DNA of 64,000 nucleotides from Xylophilus sp. Leaf220 (lineage in GTDB: Bacteria > Pseudomonadota > Gammaproteobacteria > Burkholderiales > Burkholderiaceae_C). Location of the stretch: assembly GCF_001421705.1 (NCBI RefSeq), contig NZ_LMKO01000012.1:228277-292276 (forward strand), read 5' to 3'. This document shows positions 42,902-52,726 of the stretch, in pieces. Each line of letters starts with the position of its first letter. Position 1 is the stretch's first letter. The notes beneath the pieces were generated by a model. That model was not told the origin of the DNA. It ran no database searches and worked only from the letters and a program-made list of their open reading frames with translations. The translations under genes and the position numbers were made by a program.

Positions 42902-43597
42902 ATGCTGAAGATCGAAGGATTGCACGCCTACTACGGCAAGAGCCACGTGCTGCACGGCGTCGCGTTCGACGTGCGGCCGGGCGAGATCGTCGCGCTGCTC
43001 GGCCGCAACGGGTCGGGCCGCTCCACCACCGCCAAGGCGATCATGGGCCAGGTCGACTGGCAGGGCAGCGTGCAATGGAAGGGCGCGTCGCTCGCAGGCC
43101 GCAAGGCCTACGAGATCGCGCACCTGGGCATCGGCTACGTGCCGGAGAACCGCGACATCTTCCCGCGCCTGACCGTCCACCAGAACCTGCTGCTGGGCCA
43201 GAAGGGCAGCGGCGCCGGCAGCCGCTGGTCGTTCGACGACATGTACACCATGTTCCCGCGGCTGAAGGAACGCCAGCACACCGAGGCCGGCGTGCTCTCG
43301 GGCGGCGAGCAGCAGATGCTGACCCTCTGCCGTACCCTGATGGGCGACCCCGACCTGATCATCATCGACGAGCCGACCGAGGGGCTGGCACCGAAGATCG
43401 TCGAGCTGGTGGGCCAGTACCTCGAGCGCCTCAAGGACCGTGGCCTGTCGGTGCTGCTGATCGAGCAGAAGCTCACGATCGCGATGGAGATCTCCGACCG
43501 GGTGCTGCTGATGGGCCACGGCAGCGTGGTCTTCGAAGGCACGCCCGATGCGCTGCGCGCCGACGCGGCCGTCCGCAAGGAATGGCTGGAGGTCTGA
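42902..43597 (+). CDS. livF: Branched-chain-type ABC transporter ATPase LivF, Walker A variant
   Basis: A 231-residue ATPase. IEGLHAYYGKSHVLHGV, LGIGYVPENRDIFPRLTVHQNLLLG, signature LSGGEQQMLTLCRTLMGD, Walker B LIIIDEPTEGLAP and an H-loop region reading LLIEQKLTIAMEISDRVLLM are LivF-like. The Walker A motif is GRNGSGRST: the invariant lysine is arginine (Arg40, CGC). The H-loop His is replaced by Gln as is normal in LivF. Either this subunit hydrolyses ATP poorly and LivG carries the cycle, or Arg is tolerated in this subfamily. Confidence 0.93.
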   Translation: MLKIEGLHAYYGKSHVLHGVAFDVRPGEIVALLGRNGSGRSTTAKAIMGQVDWQGSVQWKGASLAGRKAYEIAHLGIGYVPENRDIFPRLTVHQNLLLGQKGSGAGSRWSFDDMYTMFPRLKERQHTEAGVLSGGEQQMLTLCRTLMGDPDLIIIDEPTEGLAPKIVELVGQYLERLKDRGLSVLLIEQKLTIAMEISDRVLLMGHGSVVFEGTPDALRADAAVRKEWLEV

Positions 43598-43661
43598 GGC
43601 GACGCGCCCGGCCCATGTCCTCTGTGGGACATCGCCGGTGGCCGGACCGCAGGCAGGCCCG

Positions 43662-43688
43662 TAGAATAAAAAAGCACGATCGTTCGCT
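43662..43688 (+). promoter_or_regulatory. Promoter with overlapping TetR-type operator for the beta-oxidation operon
   Basis: A -10-like TAGAAT at 43662-43667 is followed by AGCACGATCGTTCGCT at 43673-43688, exactly where a transcription start would fall, 50 bp before the FadB/J-like ATG. The position suits a repressor. The same 16-mer with one change lies at 38179-38194. Confidence 0.6.
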
Positions 43689-43738
43689 CTTGGCCCTGGC
43701 GCCGGGGGCATTGTCATTTCTCACCAAGGAAGAAGCGC

Positions 43739-45850
43739 ATGACGGCTGAATACCGATTGGACGGCGACGTTGCCGTGATCACCCTGAGCAACCCACCGGT
43801 CAACGGGCTGGGACTGTCGACCCGCCAGGGCATCACCGATGCGCTGGCACGCGCCGAAGCCGACGACGCCGTCAAGGCCATCGTGCTGACCGGCGCCGGC
43901 AAGGCCTTCTCGGGCGGTGCCGACATCAAGGAATTCGGCTCGCCGAAGGCGGTGCAGGAGCCCAATCTGCTCAGCGTGATCCTGGCGTTGGAGAACACCC
44001 GCAAGCCGGTCGTGGCGGCACTGCATTCGGTGGCGATGGGCGGCGGCCTGGAGCTGGCCCTGGGCTGCCACTACCGGATCGCCGCCCCCGGCACGCTGGT
44101 TGCGCTGCCCGAAGTGAAGCTGGGACTGATCCCCGGCGCCGGCGGCACCCAGCGCCTGCCCCGGGTGCTGGGCGTGGAGACGGCCCTCAACATGATCGTC
44201 TCGGGCGAGCCGGTCAAGAGCGAGCTGCTCAACGGCCTGCCGGGCCAGAAACTGTTCGACCGGCTGGCCGCCTCGGCCGAAAGCCTGCCAGCCGAGGCCG
44301 CCGCGTTCGCCCGCGAAGTGGCTGCTAAACACGCCGACGGCAGCGCGCTGCCCCTGGTGCGCAACCTGCCCTGCAAGCATCCGCAGGGCGATGCGTACTT
44401 CCAGTTCGCGCGCAACATGGTCAAGGGCATGGCCAAGAACTTTCCGGCGCCGCTCAAGTGCGTGGACGCGGTCGAAGCCGCGACCAAGCAGAAGTTCGAC
44501 GCGGGCATGGTGTTCGAGCGGGAGATCTTCACCAACCTGATGTTCACCCCGGAATGCAAGGCGCTGCGCCACATCTTCGTATCGGAGCGCGCGGCCTCCA
44601 AGATCCCGGACGTCCCCGAGGACACGGCCAAGCGCGAGGTCAAGGCCGTCGGCGTGATCGGTGCCGGCACCATGGGCGGCGGCATCGCGATGAACTTCCT
44701 GAATGCCGGCTTTCCGGTCACGATGCTCGAGACGAAGCAGGAAGCACTCGACCGCGGCGTCGCCACGATCAGGAAGAACTACGAAGCCCAGGTCAAGAAA
44801 GGCAAGCTCAAGCAGGACAAGTACGAGCAGCGGATGGCGCTGCTGACCACCACGCTGCAGTACGAAGACCTGAAGAACGCCGACCTCATCATCGAGGCCG
44901 TGTTCGAAGAATTGGGCGTGAAGGAAACCGTGTTCAAGCAACTGGATGCGGTGGCCAAGCCCGGCGCGATCCTGGCCTCCAACACCTCGACGCTCGACGT
45001 CGACAAGATCGCCGCCTTCACGAAGCGCCCGCAGGACGTGGTGGGCATGCACTTCTTCAGCCCTGCCAACGTGATGAAGCTGCTGGAAGTGGTGCGCGGC
45101 AAGGAAACCGCCAAGGACGTCCTGGCCACGGTGATGGCTATCGCCAAGAAGATCAAGAAGACGGCGGTGGTTTCGGGCGTCTGCGACGGTTTCATCGGCA
45201 ACCGCATGATCGAGCAGTACAGCCGCCAGGCGGGCTTTTTGCTGGAGGAGGGCGCCACGCCGCAGCAGGTCGACAAGGCGGTCGAGAGGTTCGGCTTCGC
45301 GATGGGCCCGTTCCGCATGGGCGACCTGGCCGGCAACGACATCGGCTGGGCGATCCGCAAGCGCCGCTACGTGGAAAAGCCAGGCCTCAAGTACAGCAAG
45401 ACCGCCGACCTGCTCTGCGAGCTGGGCCGCTACGGCCAGAAGACCGGCGCCGGCTGGTACGACTACCTGCCGGGCAAGCGCGATGCGATCCCGTCGAAGG
45501 TGGTGACCGACATGGTCGAGCAGCACCGCAAGGATCTCGGCATCGCCCCGCGCAAGATCAGCGACGAGGAGATCGTCCAGCGCCTGGTGTACGCCCTGGT
45601 CAACGAAGGCGCGCACATCCTGGAGGACGGCATCGCCTCGAAGGCGAGCGACATCGACATGGTGTATCTCACCGGCTACGGCTTCCCCGTCTGGCGCGGC
45701 GGCCCGATGCACTATGCCGACCAGGTGGGGCTTTTCAACGTGGTGCAGAGCATGCAGCGCTTCGCGCGCAATCCGCAGGACGATGCCGATTTCTGGCAGC
45801 CCGCGCCGCTGCTCGCCCGGCTCGTCGCCGAAGGCAAGAGCTTCAACTAA
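43739..45850 (+). CDS. Bifunctional enoyl-CoA hydratase / 3-hydroxyacyl-CoA dehydrogenase
   Basis: A 703-residue multifunctional beta-oxidation protein (FadJ/FadB-like). The N-terminal crotonase domain has [15 protein letters not shown] and [20 protein letters not shown] with its two oxyanion/glutamate elements. The NAD-binding dehydrogenase starts [22 protein letters not shown] (about residue 305) with [13 protein letters not shown] and [17 protein letters not shown], then two C-terminal helical domains. AAGGAAG precedes the ATG. It is followed 22 bp later by the partner thiolase. Confidence 0.95.
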   Translation: MTAEYRLDGDVAVITLSNPPVNGLGLSTRQGITDALARAEADDAVKAIVLTGAGKAFSGGADIKEFGSPKAVQEPNLLSVILALENTRKPVVAALHSVAMGGGLELALGCHYRIAAPGTLVALPEVKLGLIPGAGGTQRLPRVLGVETALNMIVSGEPVKSELLNGLPGQKLFDRLAASAESLPAEAAAFAREVAAKHADGSALPLVRNLPCKHPQGDAYFQFARNMVKGMAKNFPAPLKCVDAVEAATKQKFDAGMVFEREIFTNLMFTPECKALRHIFVSERAASKIPDVPEDTAKREVKAVGVIGAGTMGGGIAMNFLNAGFPVTMLETKQEALDRGVATIRKNYEAQVKKGKLKQDKYEQRMALLTTTLQYEDLKNADLIIEAVFEELGVKETVFKQLDAVAKPGAILASNTSTLDVDKIAAFTKRPQDVVGMHFFSPANVMKLLEVVRGKETAKDVLATVMAIAKKIKKTAVVSGVCDGFIGNRMIEQYSRQAGFLLEEGATPQQVDKAVERFGFAMGPFRMGDLAGNDIGWAIRKRRYVEKPGLKYSKTADLLCELGRYGQKTGAGWYDYLPGKRDAIPSKVVTDMVEQHRKDLGIAPRKISDEEIVQRLVYALVNEGAHILEDGIASKASDIDMVYLTGYGFPVWRGGPMHYADQVGLFNVVQSMQRFARNPQDDADFWQPAPLLARLVAEGKSFN

Positions 45851-45872
45851 AGACCACCCGAGGCATCCACAC

Positions 45873-47048
45873 ATGAGCAAAGCCGTCATCGTCTCCACCG
45901 CCCGCACCCCGCTCGCCAAGAGCTGGAAGGGCGCTTTCAACATGACCCACGGCGCCACCCTGGGCGGCCATGCGGTTCGCCACGCGATCCAGCGCGCCGG
46001 CATCGACGCGGCCCACGTCGAGGACGTGATCATGGGCTGCGCCACGCCCGAAGGCGCCACCGGCTCCAACATCGCCCGCCAGATCGCGCTGATGGGCGGC
46101 TGCCCGGTCACCACCTCGGGCGTCACCGTCAACCGGTTCTGCTCGTCGGGCCTGCAGACCATCGCCACCGCCGCCCAGCGCATCATCGCGGGCGAAGGCG
46201 AGGTGTTCGTCGCCGGCGGAGTGGAAAGCATCTCCTGCGTGCAGCAGGAGGCCAACACGCACATGCTGCGCGACCCCAACCTGGTCAAGCAGAAGCCCGA
46301 GATCTACTGGAGCATGCTGGAGACGGCCGAGCAGGTCGCCAAGCGCTACAACATCGGCCGCGATGCGATGGACGAGTACGGCGCCGCCAGCCAGCAGAAG
46401 GCCTGCGCCGCCCAGGCCGAAGGCCGCTTCGACGACGAGATCGCCCCGATCACGGTGACGGCCGGCGTGGCCGACCCGGTGATGGGCCTGCGCACCAAGG
46501 AAGTGACCGTCTCCAAGGACGAGGGCACCCGCGAAGGCACCACCAAGGAAGGCATCAGCGGCATCCGTCCGGCGATTCCCGGGGGCGTGATCTCGGCCGG
46601 CAACGCCAGCCAGTTCTCGGACGGCGCCGGTGCCTGCGTGGTGGTGTCGGAGGAGTACGCCGAGCGCCATGGACTGAAACCGCTGGGCCGCTTCCTGGGC
46701 TTTGCCGTCGCCGGCTGCGAGCCCGACGAGATGGGCATCGGCCCGGTGTTCGCCGTGCCGAAGGTGCTGGATCGCCTGGGCCTGAAGGTGTCCGACATCG
46801 ACCTGTGGGAGCTGAACGAGGCTTTCGCGGTGCAGGTGCTGTACTGCCGCGACAAGCTGGGCATTCCGGCCGACCGGCTCAACGTCAACGGCGGCGCGAT
46901 CGCGCTCGGCCACCCCTACGGCGTGTCGGGCCAACGCCTGACCGGCCATGCCCTGATCGAAGGCAAGCGCCGCGGCGCCAAGCGTGTTGCGGTGACGATG
47001 TGCATCGGCGGCGGCATGGGTGCGGCCGGCGTGTTCGAGGTGTTCTGA
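45873..47048 (+). CDS. Acetyl-CoA acyltransferase (3-ketoacyl-CoA thiolase)
   Basis: Cleaves 3-ketoacyl-CoA to acetyl-CoA and a shortened acyl-CoA. 391 residues. The nucleophilic Cys is in [12 protein letters not shown] (about Cys88), with [24 protein letters not shown] (His) and [10 protein letters not shown] (second Cys) in order. Likely cotranscribed with the upstream bifunctional protein to complete a beta-oxidation turn. Confidence 0.95.
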   Translation: MSKAVIVSTARTPLAKSWKGAFNMTHGATLGGHAVRHAIQRAGIDAAHVEDVIMGCATPEGATGSNIARQIALMGGCPVTTSGVTVNRFCSSGLQTIATAAQRIIAGEGEVFVAGGVESISCVQQEANTHMLRDPNLVKQKPEIYWSMLETAEQVAKRYNIGRDAMDEYGAASQQKACAAQAEGRFDDEIAPITVTAGVADPVMGLRTKEVTVSKDEGTREGTTKEGISGIRPAIPGGVISAGNASQFSDGAGACVVVSEEYAERHGLKPLGRFLGFAVAGCEPDEMGIGPVFAVPKVLDRLGLKVSDIDLWELNEAFAVQVLYCRDKLGIPADRLNVNGGAIALGHPYGVSGQRLTGHALIEGKRRGAKRVAVTMCIGGGMGAAGVFEVF

Positions 47049-47124
47049 TCCCATCGGGATCGACAGGTGGGGCCGCGCGATGCGGCCCTTTTCGTTTCCA
47101 CCCTTCCTGACGGCGGCACCGGCC

Positions 47125-48969
47125 ATGTCCCTGCGACCCACACTCGATTTCCTGCTCTACGACTGGCTGGACGCTCCAGCCCTCGCGGGTCGCGAACGCT
47201 TCGCCGACCACTCGCGCGAGACCTACGACGCGGTGCTCGACACCTGCGAGCGGATCGCCCGCGAAAAATACGCGCCCTTCAACCGCACCGTCGACACGCA
47301 GGAGCCGCAGTTCGACGGAGAAAAGGTGGTGCTGCCCGCCGCCACGCATGCGGCGCGCAAGGCCTATGCCGAATCCGGCATGCTGGCCGCGGCGCAGGAC
47401 TACGCCGACGGCGGTATGCAGCTGCCCTACACAGTGGAGGCGGCGGCCAACGCCTTCTTCGCGATGGCCTCGATCAGCATCGGCTCCAACCTGCTGACCA
47501 CCGGCAACGCCAACCTGCTGATGCAGCACGGCACGCCCTTGCAGAAACAGGTGTTCGCCGCGAACGAATTCAACGGCCGCTGGGCGGGCACCATGTGCCT
47601 CTCGGAGCCGCAGGCGGGCTCCAGCCTGTCGGACTTGGCGACGCGGGCGGTGCCCGACGGAGACGATGCCGCGCACGACCCGCTGGGGCCGCGCTACCGG
47701 CTCACCGGCAACAAGATGTGGATCAGTGCCGGCGACCACGAGCTGACCGAGAACATCGTGCACCTGGTGCTGGCCAAGATACCGGGGCCGGACGGGGCGC
47801 TGGTGGCCGGGACGCGGGGCATTTCGCTCTTCATCGTGCCGAAGTGGATGGTGCAGGTGGAGGCGGGCAACGGCGGCGACGTGCCGGCGCGGGTGGCCTT
47901 GGGCGAGCGCAACGACGTGGCGCTGGCGGGGCTCAACCACAAGCTGGGCTGGCGGGGCACCACCAACACGCTGCTCAACTTCGGGGAAGGGCGCTATCCC
48001 GTCGGGGGCAGGGCGGGCGCCGTCGGCTATCTGGTGGGCGAAGCCGGCAAGGGCCTGCACTGCATGTTCCACATGATGAACGAGGCGCGCATCGCCATCG
48101 GCATGGCGGCGTCGATGCTGGGCATGGCCGGCTACCACGCGTCGCTGGAGTACGCCCGCAACCGGCCCCAGGGCCGCCCGGTGGGGCCGGCGGGCAAGGA
48201 CCCGGCCCAGCCGCAGGTCCGGATCATCGAACACGCCGACGTCAAGCGGATGCTGCTGGCCCAGAAGGCCTATTGCGAAGGCGCGCTGGCGCTGCAGCTC
48301 TACTGCGCACGGCTGGTGGACGAGCAGCACACGGCCGAGCCGGCCGCGGCCGACGAGGCCCGGCTGCTGCTGGAAGTGCTGACGCCGATCGCCAAGAGCT
48401 GGCCGAGCGAGTTCTGCCTGGAGGCCAACTCCCTCGCGATCCAGGTGCACGGCGGCTACGGCTACACCCGCGACTTTCCGGTGGAGCAGTACTGGCGCGA
48501 CAACCGGCTCAACATGATCCACGAGGGCACCCACGGCATCCAGGCGGCGGACCTGCTGGGCCGCAAGGTGCGGATGGAGGGCGGGCGCGGCCTGATGCTG
48601 GTGGCAGGGCGCATCAACGCCACCATCGAGCGGGCGATCCAGCGGCCTGCACTGGCCGCCCACGCCAATGCGCTCGGCCAGGCGCTGGCGCAGGTGGGGG
48701 CCGCCACCAAGGCTGCCTGGGCCACCGAGGACCCGGCCGCCGCGCTGGCCAACGCGGTGCCCTACCTGCAGGCCTTCGGCCACACGGTGATCGCCTGGAT
48801 CTGGCTCGACATCCTGCTGGCGGTGGAGGGCGAGGCGCCGGCGGCGCAGGGGCGGCGGGCGGCGGCGCGCTACTTCTATCATTACGAGCTGCCCCGGATC
48901 GGCGCCTGGCTGCAGGTGGTGCGCGAACGCGACCTCACCTGTGCCTCGCTGGCCGAAGACGCCTTCTAA
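47125..48969 (+). CDS. Acyl-CoA dehydrogenase, large C-terminally extended type
   Basis: A 614-residue FAD enzyme introducing the alpha-beta double bond. MCLSEPQAGSSLSDLATRA, KMWISAGDHELTENIVHLVLAK, CMFHMMNEARIAIGMAASMLG and IQVHGGYGYTRDFPVEQYWRDNRLNMIHEGTHGIQAADLLGRK (residues about 437-480, with the catalytic Glu in IHEGTHGIQ) identify it. The extra C-terminal domain is that of the ~600-residue subgroup used for medium/long or unusual acyl chains. It begins 76 bp after the thiolase gene. Confidence 0.94.
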   Translation: MSLRPTLDFLLYDWLDAPALAGRERFADHSRETYDAVLDTCERIAREKYAPFNRTVDTQEPQFDGEKVVLPAATHAARKAYAESGMLAAAQDYADGGMQLPYTVEAAANAFFAMASISIGSNLLTTGNANLLMQHGTPLQKQVFAANEFNGRWAGTMCLSEPQAGSSLSDLATRAVPDGDDAAHDPLGPRYRLTGNKMWISAGDHELTENIVHLVLAKIPGPDGALVAGTRGISLFIVPKWMVQVEAGNGGDVPARVALGERNDVALAGLNHKLGWRGTTNTLLNFGEGRYPVGGRAGAVGYLVGEAGKGLHCMFHMMNEARIAIGMAASMLGMAGYHASLEYARNRPQGRPVGPAGKDPAQPQVRIIEHADVKRMLLAQKAYCEGALALQLYCARLVDEQHTAEPAAADEARLLLEVLTPIAKSWPSEFCLEANSLAIQVHGGYGYTRDFPVEQYWRDNRLNMIHEGTHGIQAADLLGRKVRMEGGRGLMLVAGRINATIERAIQRPALAAHANALGQALAQVGAATKAAWATEDPAAALANAVPYLQAFGHTVIAWIWLDILLAVEGEAPAAQGRRAAARYFYHYELPRIGAWLQVVRERDLTCASLAEDAF

Positions 48970-48990
48970 TCTTTTCGCTCCTCCTTCCGC

Positions 48991-49188
48991 ATGACGAATC
49001 CCCTCCGCACCAAACGCATCGAAAACCTGATCTGGATCCTGATCTACGGCGGGCTGTTCAGCATGCTGGCCGGCGCCATCGCCCACGACAGCTCCGGCCC
49101 GACAGGCAAGACGCTGGTGGTGCTGGGCGGGATCGCCGCCGCGGCGGGCGTGGTGCTGATCTACGTCCGCTCGAAGATGGGCGACTAG
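48991..49188 (+). CDS. Small two-helix membrane protein
   Basis: A 65-residue protein with a basic start (MTNPLRTKRIE) and two hydrophobic segments, LIWILIYGGLFSMLAGAIA (13-31) and TLVVLGGIAAAAGVVLIYV (41-59), separated by HDSSGPTGK. It is 21 bp after the acyl-CoA dehydrogenase. I do not recognise a family; an accessory membrane role is only a guess from position. Confidence 0.75.
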   Translation: MTNPLRTKRIENLIWILIYGGLFSMLAGAIAHDSSGPTGKTLVVLGGIAAAAGVVLIYVRSKMGD

Positions 49189-49292
49189 GTACGGCCGGCC
49201 ACCGCTATCACCGGCGGGACTCTCGCCTGCAGGCCGCCGCACCACAATCGTCCGACCCATTCACACAGACGCCGCAGAGGCGGGAGACACGG

Positions 49293-50084
49293 ATGACACG
49301 CACGGTTCAACAACTCTTCGACCTCACCGGCCGCAACGCGCTGGTCACCGGCGGCTCGCGCGGGCTGGGGCTGCAGCTGGCGCGGTCGCTGGGCGAGGCC
49401 GGTGCACGGGTGATGCTCAGCTCGCGCAAGGCCGACGACCTGGAGGAGGCGGTCGCCACGCTGCAGGCCGAGGGCATCGACGCCCGCTGGACCGCCGCAG
49501 ACTGCGCCCGCGTGGAAGACGTAAACCGGCTCGTCGACGAGACGATGCAGCGCATGGGCGAGATCGACATCCTGGTCAACAACGCCGGCGCCACCTGGGG
49601 CGCCCCGGCCGAGGACCATCCGGTCGAGGCCTGGGACAAGGTGATGAACCTGAACGTGCGCGGCTACTTCCTGCTGGCCCAGCAGGTGGGCCGCCGCAGC
49701 ATGATCCCGCGGCGCACCGGCAGCATCGTCAACGTCGCCTCGATCGCCGGCCTGGGCGGCAACCCGGCCGCGATGCAGACCATCGCGTACAACACCTCGA
49801 AGGGCGCGGTGATCAACTTCACCCGCACCCTGGGCGCCGAATGGGGCCGCCACAACATCCGGGTCAACGCGATCTGCCCCGGTTTCTTCCCCAGCAAGAT
49901 GAGCAGCGGCCTGATCGCCGCGATGGGCGAAGAAAAGATGGCCGCGCACGCGCCGCTCGGCCGCCTGGGCGACGACGAGGACCTGAAGGGCCTCTGCCTG
50001 CTCTACGCATCGGACGCCGGCAAGCACATCACCGGCCAGTGGCTGGCGGTGGACGGCGGCGTGAGCGCGGTGACTGCGGGATGA
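49293..50084 (+). CDS. Short-chain dehydrogenase/reductase
   Basis: A classical 263-residue SDR. TGGSRGLGLQLA is the cofactor loop (Arg suggests NADP), NNAGATWGAP the structural Asn motif, catalytic Ser near NVASIAGLGG, YNTSKGAVINFTR holds Tyr/Lys, and CPGFFPSKMS follows. It resembles 3-oxoacyl reductases or 3-hydroxyacyl-CoA dehydrogenases, fitting the beta-oxidation context. Its stop overlaps the next ATG (ATGA). Confidence 0.92.
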   Translation: MTRTVQQLFDLTGRNALVTGGSRGLGLQLARSLGEAGARVMLSSRKADDLEEAVATLQAEGIDARWTAADCARVEDVNRLVDETMQRMGEIDILVNNAGATWGAPAEDHPVEAWDKVMNLNVRGYFLLAQQVGRRSMIPRRTGSIVNVASIAGLGGNPAAMQTIAYNTSKGAVINFTRTLGAEWGRHNIRVNAICPGFFPSKMSSGLIAAMGEEKMAAHAPLGRLGDDEDLKGLCLLYASDAGKHITGQWLAVDGGVSAVTAG

Positions 50085-50557
50085 TGGCGGTTTCTTCACC
50101 CGGATCTTCGCCCATGCCTTCCGAGAACGACCTGATCGACCGCTGGAACCAGAGCAGCATTCCCTTCGCCAAGCACCTGGGCTTCACCCTGCACAGGATC
50201 GCCGACGGCGCATCCGAGCTGCACTTCACCGCGGCGCCCGAGCACCTCAACACCCACGGGGTGACCCACGGCGGCGCCTCGATGGCGCTGCTCGACGTGA
50301 CGATGGCCGCGGCCGCCCGCAGCGTCGATTTCGAGATGGGCGTGGTCACCATCGAGATGAAGACCAGCTTCATGCAGCCGGCCGCCGGCCCGCTGGTGGC
50401 CCGCGGCCGGCTGATCCACCGCACCGTCACCATGGCATTCGTCGAGGCGACGATCACCGATGCCGCCGGCGAGCCCTGCGCCCATGCCACCGGCACCTTC
50501 AAGTACGTGCGCCGTCGCCTGCCGGTGACGGCGGGCGAGGGCATCTCGACCGATTGA
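50081..50557 (+). CDS. PaaI-type hotdog thioesterase
   Basis: A 158-residue hotdog-fold thioesterase, likely to hydrolyse acyl-CoA intermediates. The catalytic segment HGVTHGGASMALLDVTMAAAAR has the HGG loop and Asp, then VTIEMKTSFMQPA and TMAFVEATITDAAGEPCAHATGTFKY. The ATG at 50081 overlaps the SDR stop; an in-frame ATG at 50114 would remove 11 low-complexity residues and cannot be excluded. Confidence 0.9.
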   Translation: MMAVSSPGSSPMPSENDLIDRWNQSSIPFAKHLGFTLHRIADGASELHFTAAPEHLNTHGVTHGGASMALLDVTMAAAARSVDFEMGVVTIEMKTSFMQPAAGPLVARGRLIHRTVTMAFVEATITDAAGEPCAHATGTFKYVRRRLPVTAGEGISTD

Positions 50558-50589
50558 GCGTTGCAGGCGCGCATCGCACCAATTCAGAG

Positions 50590-50644
50590 GAAAAGTAGCT
50601 GCGGCTGGCGCCAAACGCCGACCACCAGCTATCGATTTAATAGC
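50590..50644 (-). repeat. 55-bp two-hairpin element, copy F
   Basis: On the minus strand: GCTAT-TAAATCG-ATAGCTG, GTGGTCGGCG, GGCGCCAGCC, then CAGCTACTTTTC. This is one of the best-preserved copies, in the 119-bp gap between the thioesterase and MDR genes. Confidence 0.85.
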
Positions 50645-50676
50645 AACGGCCCACGGGCCCCATCCGGAGCACACCC

Positions 50677-51693
50677 ATGACCCAGAACCGCCAGATCCTG
50701 CTCGACAACCGGCCCGAGGGCGAGGCCACCGCCGGCAACTTCCGCATGGCCACCGCCGAGACGCCCGCATTGCAGGACGGCCAGGTGCTGGTGCGCCACC
50801 ACTACCTGAGCCTCGACCCGTACATGCGCGGCCGGATGAACGACAGCAAGAGCTACGCGGCCAGCCAGCCGCTCGGCGAAGTGATGATCGGCGGCACGGT
50901 GGGCGAGGTGGTCGAGAGCCGTAATCCCAAGTTCGCCGCCGGCGACAAGGTGGTCGGCATGGGCGGCTGGCAGGAATACAGCGTCGTCGACGCGGGCCAG
51001 CCCGGCGCGCTGCGCAAGGTCGACACCACCCACGTGCCGCTGTCGCACTACCTGGGCGCGGTCGGCATGCCGGGCGTCACCGCCTGGTACGGGCTGGTGA
51101 AGATCATCGCGCCCAAGGCGGGCGAGACGGTGGTGGTGAGCGCCGCCACCGGCGCGGTGGGAAGCGCTTACGGCGCGCTGGCCAAGGCCCGCGGCTGCCG
51201 GGTGGTCGGCATCGCCGGCGGCCCCGAGAAATGCAGGTACGCCACCGAGGAGCTGGGCTTCGACGCCTGCATCGACCACCGCGAGCACGGCGACCTGAAG
51301 GCCATGTCGAAGGCGCTGAAGGAAGCCTGCCCGGACGGCATCGACGGCTACTTCGAGAACGTCGGCGGCTACATCCTGGACGCGGTGCTGCTGCGGGCCA
51401 ACGCGTTCGCCCGCATCGCCGTCTGCGGCATGATCGCCGGCTACGACGGCAAGCCGCTGCCGCTGCAGAACCCGGCGCTGATCCTGGTCAACCGGATGAA
51501 GGTGCAGGGCTTCATCGTCAGCGAGCACATGGAGATCTGGCCCGAGGCGTTGAAGGAGCTGGGCGAACTGGTCGGCTCCGGCAAGCTGCGCCCGCGCGAG
51601 ACGGTGGCCGAGGGCCTGGAAGCGGCGCCGGAGGCGTTCCTGGGCCTGCTCAAGGGCCGCAACTTCGGCAAGCAGCTGGTCAAGCTGGTCTGA
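50677..51693 (+). CDS. MDR-family NADP-dependent oxidoreductase
   Basis: A 338-residue zinc-free medium-chain reductase, like leukotriene B4 dehydrogenase/CurA/YncB. SLDPYMRGRMNDSKSYA, GDKVVGMGGWQEYSV, GMPGVTAWYGLVKI and the nucleotide loop SAATGAVGSAYGALAKARGCRVVGIAGG (residues 148-175) are diagnostic, with YFENVGGYILDAVL. Family members reduce alpha-beta unsaturated ketones or quinones. Confidence 0.93.
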   Translation: MTQNRQILLDNRPEGEATAGNFRMATAETPALQDGQVLVRHHYLSLDPYMRGRMNDSKSYAASQPLGEVMIGGTVGEVVESRNPKFAAGDKVVGMGGWQEYSVVDAGQPGALRKVDTTHVPLSHYLGAVGMPGVTAWYGLVKIIAPKAGETVVVSAATGAVGSAYGALAKARGCRVVGIAGGPEKCRYATEELGFDACIDHREHGDLKAMSKALKEACPDGIDGYFENVGGYILDAVLLRANAFARIAVCGMIAGYDGKPLPLQNPALILVNRMKVQGFIVSEHMEIWPEALKELGELVGSGKLRPRETVAEGLEAAPEAFLGLLKGRNFGKQLVKLV

Positions 51694-51742
51694 ACACCCG
51701 GGCCCGCGGGCCCTTCGCCTCCCAATTCCCGAGGAACGCACG

Positions 51743-52678
51743 ATGCCCGACCTGATCCTGCACCACTACCCCACCTCGCCGTTCTCCGAAAAAGTGCGCC
51801 TGGTGCTCGGCTACAAGCAGCTGCCCTGGCACTCGGTGCTGATCCCGGCCATCGCGCCCAAGCCGGACCTGACCGCGCTCACCGGCGGATACCGCCGCAC
51901 GCCGGTGCTGCAGATCGGCGCCGACATCTACTGCGACACCGCGCTGATCTGCGATGTCCTGGAGCACCGGGCGCCCGCGCCCACGCTCTATCCCGAGCCC
52001 GAGAAGGGCATCGCCCGCACCCTGGCGCAATGGGCCGACAGCACGCTGTTCTGGGCCGCGATGGCCTGGAACCTGCAGCCCAAGGGCGCCGAGCAGATGT
52101 TCGCCAAGGCGCCGCCCGAGGTGGCCAAGGCCTTCGCCGCCGACCGGGCGGCGATGTCGGGCACCGGCATGACCCGGCTGCGCCCGGCCGACGCCGCGGC
52201 GGCGTACAAGTCCTACCTGCGGCGCCTGTCCGACATGCTGGACGACCGGCCGTTCCTGCTGGGCGCGGTGCCCAGCATCGCCGACTTCGCGGCCTACCAT
52301 CCGCTGTGGTTCACCCGCACCCGGGTGCCGGCGGTGGCCGGCATCTTCGACCTGACGCCGGCGGTGGTCGACTGGATGGACCGGGTCGCCATGCTCGGCC
52401 ACGGCAGCATGGCGCCGCTGGACGCGGCCGAAGCGATAGCCCGGGCCGCGGCCGCAACGCCGCTGCCGGTGGAGGGCGAGGTGTTCCAGGACGAGCACGG
52501 CATCGCGCTCGGCACCCAGGTCACCGTGGCGGCCGAGACCTTCGGCCCCGAGACGACGCAGGGCGAACTGGTCGCGGCCACCCGCATGCACTACACGCTG
52601 CGTCGCGAGGACGCGCGGGCCGGCACGGTGCACGTGCATTTCCCGCGCATCGGCTACGTGCTGCGCAAGGCCGCCTGA
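51743..52678 (+). CDS. Glutathione S-transferase-like protein with C-terminal extension
   Basis: A 311-residue protein. The N-terminal thioredoxin-like GST domain starts LILHHYPTSPFSEKVRLVLGYKQLPW and contains GYRRTPVLQIGADIYCDTALICDVLE. An all-helical C-terminal GST domain follows, then about 80 further residues forming a predicted beta-rich tail (GEVFQDEHGIALGTQVTVAAE). The length exceeds typical 200-230 residue GSTs. It lies between an MDR reductase and an SDR. Confidence 0.88.
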   Translation: MPDLILHHYPTSPFSEKVRLVLGYKQLPWHSVLIPAIAPKPDLTALTGGYRRTPVLQIGADIYCDTALICDVLEHRAPAPTLYPEPEKGIARTLAQWADSTLFWAAMAWNLQPKGAEQMFAKAPPEVAKAFAADRAAMSGTGMTRLRPADAAAAYKSYLRRLSDMLDDRPFLLGAVPSIADFAAYHPLWFTRTRVPAVAGIFDLTPAVVDWMDRVAMLGHGSMAPLDAAEAIARAAAATPLPVEGEVFQDEHGIALGTQVTVAAETFGPETTQGELVAATRMHYTLRREDARAGTVHVHFPRIGYVLRKAA

Positions 52679-52726
52679 GCCGGCGGTTCCTTTTCGAGGC
52701 TTTCGATAAAAACAGGAGACGACAAG

